Source of the DNA: Phytophthora sp. 'mugwort'
Taxonomy: Eukaryota; Oomycota; Peronosporomycetes; Peronosporales; Peronosporaceae
NCBI GenBank assembly: GCA_033558025.1
Contig: JAUCEF010000001.1
Location: 248,001-312,000, forward strand
Direction: 5' to 3'
Length of the DNA stretch: 64,000 bases
The notes beneath the pieces were generated by a model, which saw nothing but the letters and a program-made list of their open reading frames with translations, had not been told where the DNA came from and did not search any database. Position 1 is the stretch's first letter, and each line of letters begins with the position of its first letter. Positions 32,701 to 42,703 of this stretch are shown here, one piece after another. Both the position numbers and the translations under genes were made by a program.

Positions 32701-35700
32701 CGAGAAGAATGCAGGAGCTATGTCTCCTTCAACTACATGTTGCGGAGGTAGCGAGTTGCAGCTGCATCGAGTTTTTGGAGCCTACGTGTGGCATTCAAGT
32801 TGGAAATGGGAAGTGGCGAACTTAACAGCATTGTTGGACGTGATGCGGCGTCTTCATGATGCCCGCATCAGCTGTGGGTTTTGGGTTTTGGACTGGAAAC
32901 TGGACGAAGGAGATGATGGTGGCCATGTTGAGAGCGTGATTTTTGGGAGAGAAATTTTAATGGAAGATGAAAAAGGGCATACTAAGACGGCGCTTGTGCA
33001 ATATGCACTTCGTCGTGTCTCGGACACTTGTTTGATGACCTCATTCTGGATGGAGCCCCAGCATGGTATTGTAAAGACACGCTTATCGGATGAAGTTGAT
33101 CATACCGATAAGTTTCACTGGAGTCTGAAACAGGCTATTGGACATAGCACGCCGTTTGAAAACAATGAAAGCCGTGGCATACATCGAAACGGCACTGTGC
33201 GAGGAACTTCCGGCCGAATTTCTGTATCCTCAACGAATTTGCTGGAAGATGAGCAAAAGTGGATGGAGCAGGAGGACGTGAGTATCGATTGGAGTGGGGA
33301 TTCTACGTATCTTGGTGAGAGTGAGCTGTTGCATTTGATCCGCGGTTATCTTTTCAAGAGTGACCGTCACTTCCTTTCGTGTCTGTACACGTTTGATTCC
33401 ATTATTAATCTGCGTGAAAACATTGAGTTGCTGAATCAGTTGAGCAAGAATGTTGACGGTGTCGTCGGCTCCAACTGGATTATGGATCGGCAAATGGCGG
33501 CAGAAAATGGTATGATTCTCCCACCGTTCAGCACAGCTAGGCTGTTGGCTACGTCGAAACGATCAACGGAGAACTTCTTGATGTATCTGCAGAACGGCCA
33601 AAGTTCTCAGAGTGGAGAGAATGAACCGAAAATTACTGGGATTTTGCCTTCAGTCTCTACTGCCAACGAGAATCTGTACTCTATGCTAGAACTTACTTTA
33701 CGGGGCCTGAGTGATTGCGAAGTGTCATGGACAGACTATAATGGAGATGTTGTAGCGGCCTATAGCACATCTGCAAGCAACGCCATCGAAGATGATCGAT
33801 TCTTTAGGGAAGGCATGGACGGTCAGTTACCGCTGTGGTTAAAGCACCATCTGGCTTTGACTTTTAAGGACCGCGTGCCACATCACGCCCTAAGCAAAGG
33901 CAAGTGTTTCGCGAAGCTCGTGAGCGAAGACTGCATCGTGCTAGCATTCTTTCCTTCATTGGATACTGTGCAGGTTAAAAACAAAATTCCGGACAAGGGG
34001 GCATCGATCGGCGATATTCAAGGCAAATTGCAGGTGGATGAAAGGTTGAATATGCCGAGTAAGGCACCTGGGAAGGATGGGGGACACAAAATTCCTTCAC
34101 AGCAGTTTTCGATACGTGCAACGGAAGAGGATGCGAAATCACGAGTTGTGCGGATGTCAGTATCTGCGGATGATATTGTCTTGTACCAAGAGCGCCGGCG
34201 TAGCTTCCGCGAAGGCTACAAATCTTGGAGAATGGGGCATTACCAGGGATCTCGTGATGACAAACAGAGTTACGGACGTGATTTCCAGAAGCTCCGCCTT
34301 CCGTCTACACCAGAAGATCACGAATTTTGTGAGGACATCAGTCGTCGCGCGTCATATGGCTGCGATTTTCACTTGCTGATTGAAAATGCTGATGGAGCTC
34401 TGGGTTCAGGCTTCTTTCAAGTAGCCTTTTATGAGTGTTCACTCTCGAGATTATCCACGGACTTGCACGATATAAGTAACCAGATGCTTGATCGTGTGGA
34501 TTTGCCTCATACTATTCTGAAGCAGTTATTCTTTTCAAAACGAAGGGATAAGCCGAAGGAGGAACGCCCGGCGATACCACTCGACCGAAGTGGACTTTGG
34601 AAGAAGTCGCCAGCACGATCACCTACAGATTCCAGCGGGAACTCGCATCCTCGGTTGAACTCTGATAGCCTTCTTGCCTCTCGTCGATTTCGCAAGAAGG
34701 TTAAGCGGGCTCACGAGCACAATTTCTCTAGGGGTGTTTATATGGCTCTGCGTGAAGGAGGAGCGGTCCAACACAGCGATTTGCTCCAGGCACTGTCGAG
34801 TTGTATTGAAGTCCCTGTGGATGTTGATATTACGCTCTTGTATCGTATGATGGAGACAGCCGCATCGCATAAAATACCCCCTCTTAGTCCAGCTGCAGCA
34901 GCAGTCGTCTCTGCTGGCATCGGTGGAGATATTCTAAAGGACAAACTGACGAAGTCCTTCGAAACAATTTTGTCAGGTGTTTTCGTCCCTATTGCTGGCA
35001 CCAAGTATTACTACTTCACGGGCAACGAAAACGCAGTTTATGAAGATCTGTCTGTTAGTGACTATGACTTGCACATTCTCATGGAAGACTCAGATGATGG
35101 CGATGGAGATGCGATCATTGGCCGTCAGAAAAGAGAGGAAAATGAACATAACGACAACGCTGTTGCTACAGGCGAGGAACAGTTCAGTCGCAGCGTTGAT
35201 GGAGGTGATCCCATGGATCTCCGTCGCCTTAAGTCGGAAGCAGGAGAAGATGCGGGCGAAAAACGTCCGATTCGCCGCAGACGTGGTAGCTTGAGGCATG
35301 AGTTACCTCCTCCCGTGGTCACCTCAACTGAAGAAAGCTCGGGGAGTGAGCAGCACCACACAAACGTTGAGGAGGACGCCGAGTTCAACAAAGAAGTCGC
35401 AGTGGCTACATCCAGCTTTTCAGTGCCTTTCTTTTTCAAGTTTGAATGCCGCTTACTCAGTAGTTCACGCGAGACTCGATCGAACTCTGCAGACACTCAT
35501 GCTTCGGGGGCTACACCCCCCGAACCGGAGATGTTACGTCGGTCTTCCAGTACAGTTGCATACGAAGATATGCGAAAGGAGATGGTTGCACAAGCACAAC
35601 TTTTGTCGCCGAGCAGCCGTCAGAAGGAATTTAACGCTTTCTTAGAATCTCTGAAGCCCAGTCAACGGTCCCACAAGCATTCCAACCCAGTCGATGTCTC

Positions 35701-38700
35701 CCAGATTGCTGAATCATTTTCGAAGACGTCTTCGGGTCGCATCGCTTTACGCTTGGTGACGCTGACATTGCCGAACGAACGAGCGTTTGATGGGGGTCGA
35801 GTGCCACCTCAGCTGCCATTTGAAATGGAAAGAAGTGGCCAGGCGGGTAAGGCCAACGCCTTGCCGTCAGTGCGCCCACACAGCTTTTCGACGTTGCATC
35901 TTTTCCAGCGTCAAGTGCTTACTCGCGTACGAAAAGACGTGAAGGAATGGTGCAGTGTGGAAATTTTGTCAATTTTGAAGTCAGCGAACGAAATGACACC
36001 GGCAATTGGAGCACTAGTGCAGAGGCTTTTTGACGATTTGCCTGAGGATGCTGTAACGAAAGCAACGTACCCATTGGAGTTTGTTGCTCGGAGTCAAGAA
36101 ACCCCCGTGAATCCGTTTGATTTGTTCAAGCGCGAATTTGAGAAGGGCGATTTGCTTAACGTTCATCATTGCAACGACGTGTACTTCGTAGTAGCCAAAA
36201 AGAGTTCCAGCGACAAAGTTTTGGACTCAAGTGACGAGTCAGAAGTCGCACCTGCTGCGAGTTTTGAAATCCCTTACTGGGCATTTTTTGAAATTGAATC
36301 TGATCACGTAAGTTTGCGACTCCACCACCCGGACCGCTTTGAGACGTCCTCTAAGGGGGTCAATCGCTTGGAAGTTCTGACCCGTCTTCAGCTTGGAGTT
36401 CGCGCAGTATGCCGTCGTGTAAACCAGTTTTTGCTTTTGTTGCAACTTCACGAGACTCGGACGTGCAATGGACTTTTGCTGCCAGCAAATGGGAACCTGC
36501 CATCAAGTCCACGCTCACCGAAGCGGCGAACTGGGTCACAAAGCACTTCGGAATCGATGGGGGAAAAGGACGGACAGGTGAAACAAGCGAGCTTCTTTTG
36601 GCCTGGCCAGTTCGAGTGCGACTTGCGCTATTCTGCGTTTTTCAAGCTTCATGAGCGTTTAGCACCCAACTTTGCGCTCAACATGTTGTGTACATCAGCG
36701 TTGGAGCAGTTTCAAGTTCACAATCGACGCCACATATTTGTCTATCGCGATCGCGACGGTCACGTATTTTATATGAAAATCAGCATATTTTACGATACTA
36801 CGCTGCTTCCTGCAGCTGGCAGCCAACTGACCGAAGAGCGGCAAGAACGCAGTGGTCCTGCTAGGCCAAGTACTGGGGGAATCAGCAGTGGGGGTACAAA
36901 TACTTCGACAGCAGTGTCAACACCAGCGGGCGTCCCTGGAATTCGACTCGAAGTATTCGGCGTATCTGAAGCAGGTGAAGAAGTGACTCATGAGTTATGT
37001 CGCCTGCTGGAAAGAAAGCTAGATGAAGCAACACAAGTTGTGCTGATGAAGCTGTTAGCGCGAAACACAAAGTTCCAGCTGAGTCCGACAGACTTAGCGT
37101 TTTTGTGTCCACCTGCAGCGGAGCCGTCAAGTATAGTGGATTACATTCTCCATCGGGAGGTAGCTGATTGTTGCACACTGCTGCACTACTTGTCACAAAC
37201 GCTTAAGTTGGCACCGTATATCCGTCCTGTCACGACCTTACCTTCTCGGAATTTACGAGATTTTGCTAATTGTTCGTTACGTGGGGCTCGGCGTAGGAGT
37301 TTGGCATCAGTAGGCAGCACAATCGGCTGGCTCAACGAGGAAGCACCGAGAGCAATAACTCAAGATACGAGTGACGTGACCAAGCTTGAAGAAGGCAAAG
37401 ATGCACTTGTTTCGCACAATAGCGCTCACATGCACCCCGCTTGCTTCGCTGGCTACCAGAAAACGTTGGCTCAGTTTCAGGAAAACCCCTCGTCTCTATT
37501 CGACGCAGCTACTCGATCGCCTGTATTCTTCTCAAAGGGACATGAAGTGGAGGTCGAGAATGATACTTCCTGTGTCGAGGACTCAGCATCAACATTACCT
37601 GAAATCGTGGCCCAGGCGTCCTATGTTCTCAATCTGAACCCGGACTTGCGACTCTCACAGGGATTTTTGTCCCGAGTTGGCAAGGGGCTTGCTCTCATGC
37701 GCATTGATCTTATCCGGAACAGTCCTATAAAGACTCCAACCATAGAAGAAAACACGGGAGACGTGGAGTCGGGTAGCACTCAGCGGGTGAAGCACATGAT
37801 GAATATTCCAGGACTTGCAGCATTGTACTCAAACGACACAAATTCCGTAGATACCGTGACCACTACACTAGTAGCTAGATGCCAGGTGTGGATTCGTGGG
37901 TCTATACATACAACAGAACTTACCCACGTCGTAGAGGCCTTCTTGGACGAAGCACTGTATGATTACCACATCGAAGCGATCATCAAGAAGCTTCAGTCAA
38001 GCAATGGGAAACATGACACAAGTGAAAACAGTGAAGAAATCCAAGCGGTATCTGGTACTCAAGGTGAGTTATCTTCGGATGTGGACACACTGGTGTCGCT
38101 CTTTAAGAGTGCATGTCGGTTGCCTTCGTCCTCCATTACAAGCCTCGGAGTGAACCTATCGATTGCACCTTGGGATCTTGAGAACACTGTGGCACAAATT
38201 CGGAGCTTTTTGTGCTGCCTACCCCATCACCTTCGGCCAGCAATTTATGCGAAGTCGAGGTCTTCAGGCAGCTACAAAACTGTTGCTGGTTACAATGAGG
38301 GAATGCACGGGAAGTCACACGCGACTGATCCACTCCCAGACAAGTTTCGGCTAGTGGTGAAGTTTGTTGGCGACCCAGACGTATACGAAGGCGCAGAGTC
38401 AAGTGATTCGGATGCAGAAACGACAGCGTCAATGAGTTCAGCGCTTCATCATATCGAGCCGCTGATGCGAACAGATTCAATTCATTCTGAGATTTCGGAT
38501 ATCGACTCAGTATCGGGTCGAATGCCACTTACATGGTCTGCCACTGGTGCAAACTCCGATTTGAATGCACTCTCGCAAATTCAAACGGCGCCCTCTGTGT
38601 CGTCAACGACTTCATCTATGATTGGAGTGATGGGAGGTCTGCCCCACCAACCGCATCTCCCCAAGAACGCGAGCTTTTCGGAACGAGACGTTCTCCTCTA

Positions 38701-41700
38701 TTCTAGTAGCGGTAGCAGCTATCACCACCACCAACAAAGCCTGGGATCTCATGAGCATCGGGAGGTGAAGCGGTCTTTCTACTATGTTGTGGACTTGTCC
38801 ACTAGCAAGGGCCTGCGGTTGTACGGATACAATATGAGCTCAGCTTTGGTGGAGGGTTTAGCCACGCATATCGCTCGGGTGCTAACCTGGAGCATGCTTC
38901 GTGAAAAGCTTCTTCGGAGTCTGCTATTGGAAAGGGCGGGCATTTCAGCTGCTGCTCCCGTTGGTTCTATGGTGTTGCAGCCTCGCAGTTTGTTCCTGAC
39001 CGTCGGAAGGACGGAACGAACTGGGAAGGGTATAGGTAAAAACCCTGCAATGCTGTGTAAGGACTCTGCAGTACACTTCATTGACTATCGTGCCCCCGTG
39101 CTGTCAATATTACAGTCCAAAGAATGGTTTCCCAGCGTGTTGGACGCCAGTCGTCTTCGGTCAATCGATGGTATCTCTCTTGGAGTATATTTGCGTGAGG
39201 CACAGACTCAACCGGCTTTGGAGGCACTGGACTCGCAATACGCGCGCCCTCGGGGAAAAAGTAACACGAACTTGGGTGTTTCAATTGGCCCTCCAAGTAT
39301 TCCAGATCTTTCACGGGAAGTATCAGGACCATCTTTATCGCAATGGAGTCTGCACAGCAACGGGGACGCTCCGTCCAATCTGCTGGGGAATCAAACGCCT
39401 GGACGAACAAGGAGTGGAGGCATTGTAAGTAGCAGCAATGTCTCTGATAGCATGTCCTCGTCCCCGAGCAAGCGGTTGAGCGGGCCAATTCCTGCCTTGC
39501 CTTATCCAGGTGGAAATCGGAATGAAGTAGCAGCTCGAATGCGAGGCGGTGCTGGGGCAGCTACTGCTTTAATGGCAGCGCGAGCTCGAGCAAGGGGTGG
39601 CAGTGTCCTCCCGGGCCGTTTGGGTAGTGGGCCGGGTGTTAGTGCGTCGCGGGGTGGCGGAATTTCCGGAGCGTCGTCAGGGGTCTCCGGGGACAACGTG
39701 GCGCCATGGGATTTACCGTTGTCCAACACCAAAGGACCGCGGTTGCATGCGTTCTCTGGAGATGAAGCTGACTCGAAAGCAAGCACTAATTGCGATGGCG
39801 TTCACACCGATCCACATGCAGGAAATGATTCTGGGGTGGCAAACACAATGAAAATTGCTTCAAAGGGCGGAGCGAATCGTTCTGTACGGAGAGGACCCAG
39901 GGGTACCGGTTTGTCCGAGGTTGTGTCATCTGGACTGGCGATAACTAAGCCATCTGACCGTCCTAAAGGCAACAATGACGCCATTTTGTCGGATCCAGGC
40001 CGTATCCACAGTTCGTGGAAGAAGCGACTGGAGTGCGCTTGGGGCCCTCGCTTTTTGTTCCCTGGCAACACGGAGCGATGGGCAACGAGGATTACAACCG
40101 AGCAGCGACAACATTTTATTGAGCTTGAGGAAGAAGACCAACCCAAGAAAAACGTTACACCACTTCCGTTCTTTTGTGCAGCGCTGGAGAAGCGGTGGGA
40201 GGCGTTTGAGACGCGATCAACTAGCCACACGGTGTGCATGAACCTGTTGGAGAAGCTGGCATCATTGCATGTGGACGAAGAGATGGAAGAGCCCGTTGCG
40301 AAGGATGTTGTGGCACATTTAGTGGACAGCGGACACCTCTTGTTGCATCAACGCTTTCGAGCTGCTTTTGTGGAACGATGGATAGCAGCAGAAGTGATTG
40401 GGTTGTGTCACAGCGAAAAAGAGGCCGTCATGAGTAGTCGTTTGCATGCTCTACAGTCATGCATGGATCTTGTACACTTACTCAGCTACAAACGGGAATT
40501 TGTGTTCGATCAAGACGAATGTTCTGTGGCGAAGCTGTATACGGAGCACACGGTTCTCAGCATGGGCGCAGGAGCTGGCGCTGACGTCCGTGGCATTAAG
40601 CAGCAGGTTGCTGCCAATTTGGAGCCATTGCGTCTAGAAGTTGCGAGTGAGTTCTATAAGGAGTACGCAGTGCACTTGCGCACACTGGGATTTCGTCGTC
40701 TTCGAACGCTACACAATGGCAGGAGCCATGCTCGTGCATTCCCGGTCAATCATGATGTTGCGACAACCGAAAACGAGATACCAGACGCTGAAGGGTTTTC
40801 CGAGTACTTTTATCACCCGGAACGAGCTGCAGCGGAGGCTGGTGGCTGGAAGGTGGACGCCAGTAACACCAGCAATGACGCGCAACCACTCTCCATCGTG
40901 GTATTAGAAGTAAAATGTGACAATCGTGGTGTGCGGCTGACTGCTGTACTGGTAAGCTTGCACGATTTGGAGCAGCAGGACCTGCGTTTCCAGAATCGTT
41001 TGGCTGCAAAAGCTGGGAAAAGGGTCACGGGGACCTCGGGAGCAAGGGTGCAAAGTGTCGCTTCGTGGCTACGTGCCCAGCTACAGACTCAAGCTCTCAT
41101 CTATGGATTCACCATCCGTTACTTCCAGCAACACCTACTTGAGTGGATTCGTGCCTCACACGCTTTCCACGATGGACAGAACGGCCAAGGACATAGTGTT
41201 GGCAAGCACCTCAGCGAAGATGATGCTCTGGTGGTGACTCCTCCCATGTCATGGAAGAATGCCTCGACATTCCAAAATATCGTCAAAGGACTTCAATGCT
41301 TTCTGCATGCCTTTCCGGACCCGCCAGTGGAGCCCCAAAAGCCTCGTGCACCAGCGTCACTCTCGTCACCTGTAGCTGGAAATTCGGCTAGCAAGACAGC
41401 AACGCCTAAGATAAACGATCGAAGGGCTTCTTCAATCTCACCGCCTGCAGCATCTGGGAACGATGGTCATCGACCGACTTCGCGAGCTGCAGCGCGGTTT
41501 GCTCGACGGGCGATAAGCAAACAGCATCAGCAACAAGGGGCAACTCACCATCATTTAGCTCCGACTCGACCGGACACAAAGCCGGCAGCACCTTTGTCGC
41601 TGCTTTGGCGTGACTGTGTGATTCGCGTGGCGACGGTAACGTTGCAACCAACGTCACTGCAGTCGAACTGCTCGGAGCTAATCATGGTGCAGATTTTGCT

Positions 41701-42703
41701 ACGATACATTGCGTGTCATGGCTCGCGTTACGAGGTGCTAGACCTGCTGCAGTTTGGTACACCGGATGCGGTCGTGTGCCATTCTTCATCAGGAAGTTTC
41801 TACCATCGACCACCGTCCACGATAACACCGTCGACACCGATTCGCAAGGTCAAACCTTCGGGCGGATACTCACTGGTAATCACGACGCAGCCGTTAACGC
41901 GCAAGCCTCTGGACAAGGATTCTGTGCAGCTCCTGCTACTCAAGAGCACGCACTCGGAGTTAGGTGTGGGCAATGGAGTGCTACCTGCTGAGCGGGCACT
42001 GCAGGAAGCCCAGCTCTTTACTCGGGAACTGTTTCGCGTTGCTGCTCAACACTACGAACGCGATTTGCTGTGGTCTCGACTGTTGTTCGACGACTCGCGC
42101 GGCCCTGGTGCCGACGTGGCTCGCACACTAGCGCTACCACCTGACTTGTTCCGGGTGGAAGTCGGGCCACAGCAGCTGGAAGAGTGTCTCCGGTTATCTA
42201 TTTGTACACCTTTGGAGACGTTGGACCCGCGGCTCGACGAGCTGCTACGCGTTCCCGGTGTTTGCTGGCAGGAGCTTGCGCTGCGGCTTCGGGACATCTA
42301 CGCGGACCAGCTACGCGAATTTGAGTTTCAAGAAGAGGATGAGAAGAGCAGTCACTTGCTGTTGCTGTGCCCGGACACGTTCGACCTCATTATCCACCTG
42401 ACATTCATTACGCCCAAAGACCCGGTAATTCCCCCAGAACAGGGCGAAAACAGAGTCAGTGGCGACGAAAGCATTGATAGCTCGAGTCGAAGTGCTAGTC
42501 TCAACGGAAGCCACGTGAGCAGCATCAGTGAGCACTTGAGCGACGGCGGTTTCGAGGATGAGGCGGAGGGCGACGTGCGCGTGGAGATCTGTCGCCGCGA
42601 GGAGCCGACCAACAAACAGTTCACGTTCGCGCAACGGCGATCGATCTCTGAGTTTGTCAACAGCATCGTGCACTGGCAGTGGCGAAGTCTCATTTACGAT
42701 TGA
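29771..42703 (+). CDS. SZT2-like KICSTOR-complex protein, 4310 residues, intronless
   Basis: A single open frame of 12.9 kb encodes up to 4310 residues; the next in-frame ATG at 29870 (MEPSAPPDAPLPR) looks the more natural start. Near the N-terminus a von Willebrand A-like fold is visible: YRCVICLDASPS at about 174, FTPEIHVSVLVQG, and MIVLVTDGVVDV at about 315. That arrangement and the following text resemble the N-terminus of animal SZT2 (about 3430 residues), which scaffolds KICSTOR and tethers GATOR1 to lysosomes to restrain TORC1 when amino acids are scarce. The rest is a very long mixed alpha/beta protein interrupted by Ser/Glu-rich linkers. It includes a His-rich stretch near 2986 and a Gly/Ala/Arg-rich segment near 3255-3300 (MAARARARGG). 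No transmembrane segment is evident. The absence of introns over this length is striking. Assignment is from recalled family pattern; other giant vWA-like proteins are the alternative. Confidence 0.65.
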   Translation: MSVKCSKRIVPRTSDSTVTVEPRKPQAQECRSIMEPSAPPDAPLPRVEELVLSGADVSVLNHTTLSLWHFRQLVLELLPPATASAEPEEDQAHKAPELPSSRGVELGEGMSVAAVLYEQTRNALKSEKSGLDDAELTEDNNNGTERPALQLQGITTHIHGQLTPDTRVTAVFQRYRCVICLDASPSILSIDSSSGRLFLDLLYESVELFIWSLLRPMEVGGVAFTPEIHVSVLVQGALVESLCVLMQGYIVTPSNAAGFLQLIKERFQLIENDWASQAQERGQWGYLGNATPASLDWILQNAVFSLNSLPTDCTPMIVLVTDGVVDVRDAYSYDNLLMQLVRHDIECHFLRIGGGGEDELNATFGFVPDTHLLRFVAEYTGGTVFDYAAVHEACYSTTSVCSNVVKKMTGLQDACFLRKSSVHANSAPVVKLNEMDSTSFDGRTLLPLRPYRMWRQKVHEYRIFADVNRIVEARLREGFSINKVYVKTYQQPQLIDGAGMDPPSSGGVTSNVSSGPSNDVTKILIVFLLEWKQNIWLEYVVSTTTDNSEPLPTSTSTTPHSGRRPSGQGMKGPGSSSVRKSASIFCNDQRTAWSEWYVKMNILAYADFLRAFEDTIQRSSAGRDRGAATRGPDRDGSMTSPVCIHEFIRNVQDVDRVLLHLMTATASISETSDSVANQFSFGTSAHSASAAGTPKITSSHPVFNIIGELSTVLWHRWFFVERFEILCVVKSDACTELFYRHEMHEVGERGNPGSHLRGSGKALQGIIHSHGANVYGTNSGNILIGVESLAEPLIAILVKWSSQKLSQDLFLKFIRPTAVDKNQPPPRAKASPSSATTSGGIAQRRRQRSHNNAGEDVTHGEDSISSKESKAALCFVRLEFKNKTLCAVHVAFFATRASTRRQVLNDLKNTIFAGINEVAVAPSPATLLSPSQTETPVILCHRMLSRLLVTHDTLLLHGIDQEPGPFDYYAASPTLEAEKNAGAMSPSTTCCGGSELQLHRVFGAYVWHSSWKWEVANLTALLDVMRRLHDARISCGFWVLDWKLDEGDDGGHVESVIFGREILMEDEKGHTKTALVQYALRRVSDTCLMTSFWMEPQHGIVKTRLSDEVDHTDKFHWSLKQAIGHSTPFENNESRGIHRNGTVRGTSGRISVSSTNLLEDEQKWMEQEDVSIDWSGDSTYLGESELLHLIRGYLFKSDRHFLSCLYTFDSIINLRENIELLNQLSKNVDGVVGSNWIMDRQMAAENGMILPPFSTARLLATSKRSTENFLMYLQNGQSSQSGENEPKITGILPSVSTANENLYSMLELTLRGLSDCEVSWTDYNGDVVAAYSTSASNAIEDDRFFREGMDGQLPLWLKHHLALTFKDRVPHHALSKGKCFAKLVSEDCIVLAFFPSLDTVQVKNKIPDKGASIGDIQGKLQVDERLNMPSKAPGKDGGHKIPSQQFSIRATEEDAKSRVVRMSVSADDIVLYQERRRSFREGYKSWRMGHYQGSRDDKQSYGRDFQKLRLPSTPEDHEFCEDISRRASYGCDFHLLIENADGALGSGFFQVAFYECSLSRLSTDLHDISNQMLDRVDLPHTILKQLFFSKRRDKPKEERPAIPLDRSGLWKKSPARSPTDSSGNSHPRLNSDSLLASRRFRKKVKRAHEHNFSRGVYMALREGGAVQHSDLLQALSSCIEVPVDVDITLLYRMMETAASHKIPPLSPAAAAVVSAGIGGDILKDKLTKSFETILSGVFVPIAGTKYYYFTGNENAVYEDLSVSDYDLHILMEDSDDGDGDAIIGRQKREENEHNDNAVATGEEQFSRSVDGGDPMDLRRLKSEAGEDAGEKRPIRRRRGSLRHELPPPVVTSTEESSGSEQHHTNVEEDAEFNKEVAVATSSFSVPFFFKFECRLLSSSRETRSNSADTHASGATPPEPEMLRRSSSTVAYEDMRKEMVAQAQLLSPSSRQKEFNAFLESLKPSQRSHKHSNPVDVSQIAESFSKTSSGRIALRLVTLTLPNERAFDGGRVPPQLPFEMERSGQAGKANALPSVRPHSFSTLHLFQRQVLTRVRKDVKEWCSVEILSILKSANEMTPAIGALVQRLFDDLPEDAVTKATYPLEFVARSQETPVNPFDLFKREFEKGDLLNVHHCNDVYFVVAKKSSSDKVLDSSDESEVAPAASFEIPYWAFFEIESDHVSLRLHHPDRFETSSKGVNRLEVLTRLQLGVRAVCRRVNQFLLLLQLHETRTCNGLLLPANGNLPSSPRSPKRRTGSQSTSESMGEKDGQVKQASFFWPGQFECDLRYSAFFKLHERLAPNFALNMLCTSALEQFQVHNRRHIFVYRDRDGHVFYMKISIFYDTTLLPAAGSQLTEERQERSGPARPSTGGISSGGTNTSTAVSTPAGVPGIRLEVFGVSEAGEEVTHELCRLLERKLDEATQVVLMKLLARNTKFQLSPTDLAFLCPPAAEPSSIVDYILHREVADCCTLLHYLSQTLKLAPYIRPVTTLPSRNLRDFANCSLRGARRRSLASVGSTIGWLNEEAPRAITQDTSDVTKLEEGKDALVSHNSAHMHPACFAGYQKTLAQFQENPSSLFDAATRSPVFFSKGHEVEVENDTSCVEDSASTLPEIVAQASYVLNLNPDLRLSQGFLSRVGKGLALMRIDLIRNSPIKTPTIEENTGDVESGSTQRVKHMMNIPGLAALYSNDTNSVDTVTTTLVARCQVWIRGSIHTTELTHVVEAFLDEALYDYHIEAIIKKLQSSNGKHDTSENSEEIQAVSGTQGELSSDVDTLVSLFKSACRLPSSSITSLGVNLSIAPWDLENTVAQIRSFLCCLPHHLRPAIYAKSRSSGSYKTVAGYNEGMHGKSHATDPLPDKFRLVVKFVGDPDVYEGAESSDSDAETTASMSSALHHIEPLMRTDSIHSEISDIDSVSGRMPLTWSATGANSDLNALSQIQTAPSVSSTTSSMIGVMGGLPHQPHLPKNASFSERDVLLYSSSGSSYHHHQQSLGSHEHREVKRSFYYVVDLSTSKGLRLYGYNMSSALVEGLATHIARVLTWSMLREKLLRSLLLERAGISAAAPVGSMVLQPRSLFLTVGRTERTGKGIGKNPAMLCKDSAVHFIDYRAPVLSILQSKEWFPSVLDASRLRSIDGISLGVYLREAQTQPALEALDSQYARPRGKSNTNLGVSIGPPSIPDLSREVSGPSLSQWSLHSNGDAPSNLLGNQTPGRTRSGGIVSSSNVSDSMSSSPSKRLSGPIPALPYPGGNRNEVAARMRGGAGAATALMAARARARGGSVLPGRLGSGPGVSASRGGGISGASSGVSGDNVAPWDLPLSNTKGPRLHAFSGDEADSKASTNCDGVHTDPHAGNDSGVANTMKIASKGGANRSVRRGPRGTGLSEVVSSGLAITKPSDRPKGNNDAILSDPGRIHSSWKKRLECAWGPRFLFPGNTERWATRITTEQRQHFIELEEEDQPKKNVTPLPFFCAALEKRWEAFETRSTSHTVCMNLLEKLASLHVDEEMEEPVAKDVVAHLVDSGHLLLHQRFRAAFVERWIAAEVIGLCHSEKEAVMSSRLHALQSCMDLVHLLSYKREFVFDQDECSVAKLYTEHTVLSMGAGAGADVRGIKQQVAANLEPLRLEVASEFYKEYAVHLRTLGFRRLRTLHNGRSHARAFPVNHDVATTENEIPDAEGFSEYFYHPERAAAEAGGWKVDASNTSNDAQPLSIVVLEVKCDNRGVRLTAVLVSLHDLEQQDLRFQNRLAAKAGKRVTGTSGARVQSVASWLRAQLQTQALIYGFTIRYFQQHLLEWIRASHAFHDGQNGQGHSVGKHLSEDDALVVTPPMSWKNASTFQNIVKGLQCFLHAFPDPPVEPQKPRAPASLSSPVAGNSASKTATPKINDRRASSISPPAASGNDGHRPTSRAAARFARRAISKQHQQQGATHHHLAPTRPDTKPAAPLSLLWRDCVIRVATVTLQPTSLQSNCSELIMVQILLRYIACHGSRYEVLDLLQFGTPDAVVCHSSSGSFYHRPPSTITPSTPIRKVKPSGGYSLVITTQPLTRKPLDKDSVQLLLLKSTHSELGVGNGVLPAERALQEAQLFTRELFRVAAQHYERDLLWSRLLFDDSRGPGADVARTLALPPDLFRVEVGPQQLEECLRLSICTPLETLDPRLDELLRVPGVCWQELALRLRDIYADQLREFEFQEEDEKSSHLLLLCPDTFDLIIHLTFITPKDPVIPPEQGENRVSGDESIDSSSRSASLNGSHVSSISEHLSDGGFEDEAEGDVRVEICRREEPTNKQFTFAQRRSISEFVNSIVHWQWRSLIYD

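Noticed and set aside
30292..42693. Many 60-160-codon ORFs on both strands inside the SZT2-like gene
   Set aside because: They are shadows of the long coding frame, with no motifs or independent start context.
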